From NCBI RefSeq assembly GCF_030463565.1, contig NC_134675.1, positions 16,637,862 through 16,701,861 on the forward strand: DNA of 64,000 nt, written 5' to 3'. The first letter of the stretch is position 1. The number at the start of each line of letters is the position of its first letter. The notes below the pieces were generated by a model. That model did no database searches, was not told the DNA's origin, and saw only the letters and a program-made list of their open reading frames with translations. Positions 58,840 through 64,000 of this stretch are shown piece after piece. This stretch comes from Pelecanus crispus (Eukaryota > Chordata > Aves > Pelecaniformes > Pelecanidae). Position numbers and translations under genes: made by a program.

Positions 58840-60640
58840 TCCTGTCAGCAGCTGTCCCCACAGCCAGTTCAAAACACGGGAAGCCGATACTAGCAGCAGC
58901 AGCAGCAGCAGTTGCCGCGTGCTGATAGGAATGCGAGACTTCTGAGGTCCCTGGCGGTGTCTGAGGGGGTTTCTGGGCCCCTGACACCCTTGGGCTGTGT
59001 GTGTGAGGGACCGGCCAGCTGGCAGCAAGTCTCACGAGAGGGGCGAGTGAGAGTTGGGCGGTGCTGGCTGTCCCCACGGCCAGTTCAAGCCGCGCGAAGC
59101 TGCATAAAACTGGCCCCTAGGGAGCACCAACGACCAGGGCGTGCAAGCAGGGAGCGGCGTCAGTTGGGAGGTGCGTCGGCAGTTCTCGCGGGAAGGGCTG
59201 CACGCTCTGCCAGTTATCGGGCTGCCACCTGCTCTGCTCACCCGCAGGCTTAGGCCGCAGCCCTGACGGTCACCTCTGCAAGCTGGTGGCTGTGCAAGCC
59301 TACCCAGCAGCTTGAGGTCTCCAGGGAATTAGAAGGGCTTATTAGGCAGTGCTTTGAGGTTGTCGAAAGCATAGTGGTAGAGAACAGGCAAGGGTTGCAC
59401 TCTGCAGCAGACAGGAATCAGCTACCTACTCAGGCTAGCCTGTGACAAGTGGAGGAAGCTGCTGTCTGGGTAGAGAGCTGCAAAGACTGCACCCCCACCT
59501 CCTGGGTGGAGGAGGGTGCAAGCTCTACCTGGGCAAGGTGTGCTCTGGTGGAGTCACTCAGGTAAGAGGTGGAGGAGCTGCAGGAGGAAGTCATCAGGCT
59601 ATGACGTATTAGGGAGGGGGAACAAGAAACAGAGTATATTTGAGACTTTGCAAGAAGAAATACTAGGGCCCCATGGCAATGACCTCCAAGGACCACCAGA
59701 CAAAGAGTGTCAACAGCAAACAAACAGCACCTTGGAGGAGGTGCCATGGTGACTCGTGGCAACAGGCTATCACTCCCCCCCATTTCCTCGTATGTACCAA
59801 CCAACAACAGATATGAAGTCTTGGCAGCAGACAAAACCAATGAGCAAAATTCACAGAGAGAAACTGCACCAGCAGCACATACTAAAAGCTGCAAAAGAAA
59901 GAGGCAAGTGCTAGTAGTGGGTGACTCTCTGCTGAGAGGCACAGAGGCACACCCATCTTCCAGCCTGATATATAGTCAAGGGAAGTTTGCTGCTTGCCAG
60001 GAGCCAAGACCTGGGATGTCACAGAGAGACTGCCACAACTGGTTAAAAGCACAGACTACTATCCCCTACTTTTCCATGTGGGCACCAATGACATGGTAAA
60101 GCATAACCTGAGCAAGATCAAGCAAGACTTCAGAGCCCTGGGAGGGCAAGTGATCTTCTCCTCTGTCTTGCCAGTCAGGGATAGGGGTGCCAGCAGAAGT
60201 TGACACATCATGCAGATCAATACCTGGCTTTGCAGCTGGTGTCGTTGCCCTATGGCTTTGCTTTCTATGATCATGGGACTTTCCTCAACATATACAGCCT
60301 ACTGGGGAGAGATAGGATCCACCTACCTAGAAGAGGCAGGGGAATCTTGGCTAGCAGATTGGCTGACTTAGTGAATTGTGCTTTAAACTAACGAACTTGG
60401 GGGGTGGGGTCCAAAGCTGTGACACTTGTGTACTCACAAGCAACAGGGTAGATGAGCCATTACTACCGGAGTAGTGAGGAATGCCCCCCAACCCTCTCCA
60501 AAGGCAAGAACCCTATGTCCAGCCACCTCAAGTGCACATATACCAATGCAAGTAGTCCGGGCAACAAACAGGAGGAACTGGAGCTCTGTGCCCACTCTGA
60601 GAGTTATGATGTCATAGGAATCACAGAAACTTAGTGGGAA
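58840..60640 (+). repeat. CR1 LINE 5' end: 5' UTR, ORF1 and start of ORF2
   Basis: Most CR1 copies lack this end. 58840-59600 is a GC-rich 5' UTR with a repeated 'ccccac(a/g)gccagttcaa' segment (58857 and 59073). ORF1 follows in broken frames (59516-60391) with the SGNH-hydrolase blocks in order: VVGDSLLRG (about 59915), FHVGTND (about 60073) and LLGRDRIHL (about 60302), which contain the Ser, Asn and Asp/His positions of the esterase. ORF2 begins near 60560 (GNKQEELE..ITET) and stops at a TAG where Trp is usual. The element is cut by LTR-B at 60646. Confidence 0.88.
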
Positions 60641-60645
60641 AACTC

Positions 60646-61826
60646 TATATTGGGTTTGCGTGGCAAGGTTTTCATAGCGGGGGGCCTACAGGGGTGGCTT
60701 CTGTGAGAAGCTGCTAGAAGCTTCCCCTATGTCCGACAGAGCCAATGCCAGCCAGCTCCAAGAGGGACCCACTGCTGGCCAAAGCTGAGCCAATCAGCGA
60801 CGGTGGTAGTGCCTCTATGATAATATATTTAAGAAGGGGGAAAAAAATGATGGGACACAAAACTGCAGCTGGAGTGAGAATATGTGAGAGGAACAACTAT
60901 GCAGACACCAAGGTCACTGAAGAAGGAGGGGGAGGAGGTGCTCCAGGCACCAGAGCAGAGATTCCCCTGCAGCCCATGGTGAAGACCATGGTGAGGCAGG
61001 CTGTCCCCCTGCAGCCCATGGAGGTCCATGGTGCAGCAGATATCCACCTGCAGCCCGCGGAGGACCCCACGCCAGAGCAGGCAGATGGGCCCAAAGGAGG
61101 CTGTGACCCTGTGGAGAGCCTGCGCTGGAGCAGGCTCCTGGCAGGTCCTGTGGACCCGTGGAGACAGAAGCCCACGCTGGAGCAGGTTTCCTGGCAGGAC
61201 TTGTGACCCCGTAGGGGACCCATGCTGGAGCAGTCTGCTCCTGAAGGACTGCACCCCGTGGAAAGGACAAGTGGAAAGGACCCACGCTGGAGCAGTTTGT
61301 GAAGAACTGCAGCCTGTGGGAAGGACCCACACAGGAGCAGTTCATGAAGAACTGCAGCCTGTGGGAAGGACCCACATTGAAGAAGTTCGTGGAGGACTGT
61401 ATCCCGTGGGAGGGACCCCACGCTGGAGTAGGGGAAGAGTGTGAGGAGGAAGGAGCGGCAGAGACAGCATGTGATGAACTCACCACAACCCCCATTCCCT
61501 GTCCCCCTGCACCACTTGGGGGGAGGATGCAGAGAAAATCGGGAGTGAAGCTGAGCCCAGGAAGAAAGGAGGAATGGGGGGAAGGTGTTTTAAGAGTTAG
61601 TTTTATTTCTCATTACCCTACTCAGTTTTGATTGGTAATAAATTAAACTGATTTTCCCCAAGTCAAGTCTGTTTTGCCCGTGACGGTAATTGCTGAGTGA
61701 TTTCCCTGTCCTTATCTCGACCCATGAGCTTTTCGTTATATTTTGTCTCCCCTGTCCAGTTGAGAAGGGGAATGATAGAGCGGCTTTGGTGGGCACTTGG
61801 CATCCAGACAGGGTCAACCCACCACA
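60646..61826 (+). mobile_element. LTR-B, full length
   Basis: About 1.18 kb, TATATTGGGTTTGCG (TG of the family start changed to TA, as in the 31.76-kb copy) to CAACCCACCACA. It carries 'gatgagccaatcag'-type CCAAT box sequence near 60788, 'aatatatttaag' TATA-like near 60822, five to six 45-bp repeats (61.17-61.42 kb) and the polyadenylation region near 61636. Confidence 0.85.
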
Positions 61827-61903
61827 GACCTTGTAGAACCACTTATGGGACTGGTACTGGTGCAAGTGTACATAAGGAATGGGCTCGTGACGCATCTTTT
61901 CTA
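61827..61903 (+). mobile_element. 77-bp rearranged LTR-G fragment
   Basis: Sequence from two places of LTR-G in swapped order: first 'ccttgtagaaccacttatg' (normally downstream of the TATA box), then 'ggactggtactggtgcaagt' to 'gctcgtgacgcat' (normally upstream). It separates the full LTR-B from a second LTR-B end. Confidence 0.7.
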
Positions 61904-62039
61904 ATTGCCGAGTGATCTCCCTGTTCTTATCTTGACCCACGAGCCTTTTGTCGTATTTTTCTCCCTGTCCAGCTGAGGAGAGGGATTGATAGAGTAGCTT
62001 GGTGGGCACCTGGCATCCAGCCAAGGTCAACCCCCCCCA
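61904..62039 (+). mobile_element. second LTR-B end (U5) leading to primer site
   Basis: Repeats the last ~135 bp of LTR-B ('attgccgagtgatctccctg' to 'ccagccaaggtcaacc'). It is followed by 'gtccttttt', the same kind of spacer that precedes the primer site at 17960. Confidence 0.78.
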
Positions 62040-62047
62040 GTCCTTTT

Positions 62048-62123
62048 TGGTGCCCAATGTGGAGTACGAACCCACAACCCTGAGATTAAGAGTCTCATGC
62101 TCTACTGACTGAGCTAGCCGGGC
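62048..62123 (-). tRNA. complete tRNA-Lys(CTT) copy including CCA, fused to a retroviral primer site
   Basis: On the minus strand the 76 bases read as a full tRNA: GCCCGGC acceptor arm, TAGCTCAGTCAGTAGAGC D-arm, anticodon stem TGAGA/TCTCA with loop CTCTTAA (anticodon CTT, Lys), GGGTT variable/T-arm entry, and the 3' end GGGCACCA. The encoded CCA, which genes for vertebrate tRNAs lack, and the position exactly at the retroviral primer site (plus strand TGGTGCCCAATGTGGAGT after the LTR spacer) indicate reverse transcription of the whole primer tRNA rather than a tRNA gene. A few changes in the T-arm (TTCGTACTCC) suggest it is not active. Confidence 0.85.
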
Positions 62124-62137
62124 TAGAGGGAGCTCAT

Positions 62138-64000
62138 AAGCTTTCCTAGGCCTTGTGGGATTCTGGAGAATGCATATTCCAGGTTATAGTCAGCTTGTGA
62201 GCCCTCTCTATTGAGTAACCCAAAAGAACTATTTTGAGTGGGGCCCTGAGCAACAGCAAGCTTTTGAGCAGATCACACAGGAGATAGCTCGTGCGGTACT
62301 CTTGGGCCTGTCCAGACAGGACCAGCTGTGCAAAATGTGCTCTACACTGCAGCTGGGAAGCATGGTCTCACCTGGAGCCTCTGGCAGAAAACATCAGGAG
62401 AAACCCGAGGTCAACCTCTAGGGTTTTGGAGCCAGGGGTATCAAGGATCAGAAGTCCCGACTGAAAAAGAGATACTAGCAGCATATGAGGGGGCTCGAAC
62501 TGCTTCAGAAGTTGTTGGTACAGAAACATATCTCCTCTTGGCACCACGATTGCCCGTGCTACACTGAATGTTCAAAGGAAACGTCCCCTCTACACATCAC
62601 GCAACCAGCGCTACATGGAGTAAGTGGGTAGCGTTGATCACGCAACGAGCTCGACTGGGGAAGCCCAGCTGCCCAGGAATCCTGGAAGAGATCATGGACT
62701 GGCCAGAAGGCAAAGATTTTGGAGCGGTGCCTGAGGAGGCAGCTCGTGCCCAAGAGGCACCACCATATAATGAGTTATCAGAAGATTAAAGGCGTTATGT
62801 TTTGTTTACTGATGGATCCTGTCATGTTGTAGAAACCATCGGAAGTGGAAAGCTGCTGTGTGGAGTCCCACACGACAAAGTGTTGAAGCCACTGAAGGAG
62901 AAGGTGAGTCAAGTCAGTTTGCAGAAGTGAAAGCCATCCAGCTGGCCCTAGAGATTGCTGAATGAGAAAAGTGGCCAGTACTCTATACTGACTCATGGAT
63001 GGTGGTTAATGCCCTATGGGGTTGGCTACAGCAGTGGAAGACAATAACCAATTGGCAGCGCAGGGGTAAACCCATCTGGGCTGCTGCATTGTGGCAGGAC
63101 ATCACTGCCTGGGTAGAAAACATCGCTCTAAAGGTACGCCATGTAGGTACTCACATGCCCAAAAGCTGCCCCACTGAAGAACATCAAAACAATGAACAGG
63201 TAGACAAGGCTGTCAAAATTGAAGTGGCTCAGGTGGACCTGGACTGGGAGCATAAGGGTGAACTACTTGTAGCTCCATGCACCCACAAAACATCAGGACA
63301 TCTAGGGAGATGCAACATACAGAAGGGCTCGTGACTGAGGGGTGGACCTGACCATGGAGGCCATCACACAGGTCACTCATGAATGTGAAACGTGCTGCAA
63401 TCAAACGAGCCACACGAGTGAAGTCTCCCTGAAATAGAGGGAGGTGGCTGGGTTTTCGATATGGTGAGGCCTGGCAAATTCACTATATTGGACCACTGCC
63501 ACGAACATGTCAAGGCAAGCGCTACATACTCACCATGGTGGAAGCAACTACTGGTTGGCTAGAAACATACTGTGTAAACCATGCCACTACCTGAAACACC
63601 ATCTTAGGCCTTGAAAGGCAAATTCTGTGGTGACATGGTACCCCAGAAAGAACTGAATCAGACAATGGGACTCATTTCCGAAATAACCTCATAAACTCCT
63701 GGGACAAGAAACACAGCACTGAGTGAGTGCATCACATCCCCTATCACCCATAAGCCTCTGGAAAGATTGAGAGATATAATGGACTGTTAAAGACTACGTT
63801 GAGAGCGTTGGGCAATGGGTCATGGAAGCACTGGGATATAAATTTAGCAGAAGCCACTTGGCTGGTTAACACCAGAGGATCTGCTAACCCTCCTGGTCCT
63901 GCCCAAACAAAACCCCTACATACTGTGGAAGGAGAGAAAGTCCCCGTAGTGCACATAGGGAAGTGGCTGGGGAAGGCAGTGTGGATTGCTCCTCCCGTGG
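62138..64000 (+). pseudogene. pol: LTR-B-associated ERV pol, RT C-terminus to integrase, heavily decayed
   Basis: Starts abruptly 14 bp after the tRNA copy, inside RT (GFWRMHIPGYSQL), so leader, gag, protease and most of RT are missing. It continues through a connection region (PTEKEILAAYEG), RNase H (LFTDGSC-like near 62805, then YTDSWMVV near 62985) and integrase (SDNGTHF near 63660, GKIERYN near 63765) to the window edge. More than ten stops and frame changes, so much older or less constrained than the 20-23 kb copy. The protein is a divergent relative of that ERVL-like pol. Confidence 0.85.

Noticed and set aside
62048..62123. A functional tRNA-Lys gene
   Set aside because: It carries an encoded CCA, sits exactly at a retroviral primer site and has T-arm changes; reverse transcription of a primer fits better.

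Overview
The window looks like avian nuclear DNA. The evidence is numerous CR1 LINE fragments with their typical tail (tandem ATTCTATG-type repeats), several families of endogenous retrovirus (ERV) LTRs, and one host gene, ZNF367, recognised from its zinc-finger exons. ZNF367 is sex-linked (chromosome Z) in the birds I know of. The very high load of nested LTRs suggests the W-chromosome copy or a repeat-rich part of Z; this is inference.

Layout. 1-3.1 kb: the 5' part of a class I (gamma-type) provirus on the minus strand (LTR, primer site, gag, pro, start of RT). 3-17 kb: unique AT-rich DNA with CR1 pieces, solo LTRs and one deleted provirus (9.8-11.5 kb). 17.4-24.3 kb: an env-less ERVL-like provirus on the plus strand with both LTRs, a tRNA-Lys primer site, a broken gag and a pro-pol frame closed by four stop codons. 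25.6-28.4 kb: solo LTRs and a second class I gag. 28.5-38.1 kb: a fossil Polinton/Maverick on the minus strand (protein-primed DNA polymerase B and packaging ATPase) cut up by at least five later insertions. 38.8-40.9 kb: one CR1 inside another. 41-50.5 kb: mostly unidentified sequence, one orphan exon candidate, a second deleted ERVL-like provirus (44.1-46.9 kb) and a cluster of four LTRs. 50.46-56.93 kb: ZNF367 exons 2-5 and 3' UTR (minus strand). 57.3-58.6 kb: strand-asymmetric G/T minisatellites. 58.8-60.6 kb: the rarely retained 5' end of a CR1, including the SGNH-esterase ORF1. 60.6-64 kb: LTR-B, then a primer site that runs on into a complete 76-nt tRNA-Lys copy, fused to decayed pol.

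No intact retroviral or transposon gene is present. The only gene that looks functional is ZNF367, and its first exon is not in the window. Local LTR names are mine: LTR-A (ERVL-like, about 565 bp, 5-bp target duplications), LTR-B (about 1.15 kb, tRNA-Lys primer site, 5-bp duplication), LTR-C (class I, about 550-610 bp, 4-bp duplications), LTR-D and LTR-G (unassigned). All family calls come from reading the sequence; no database search was run.
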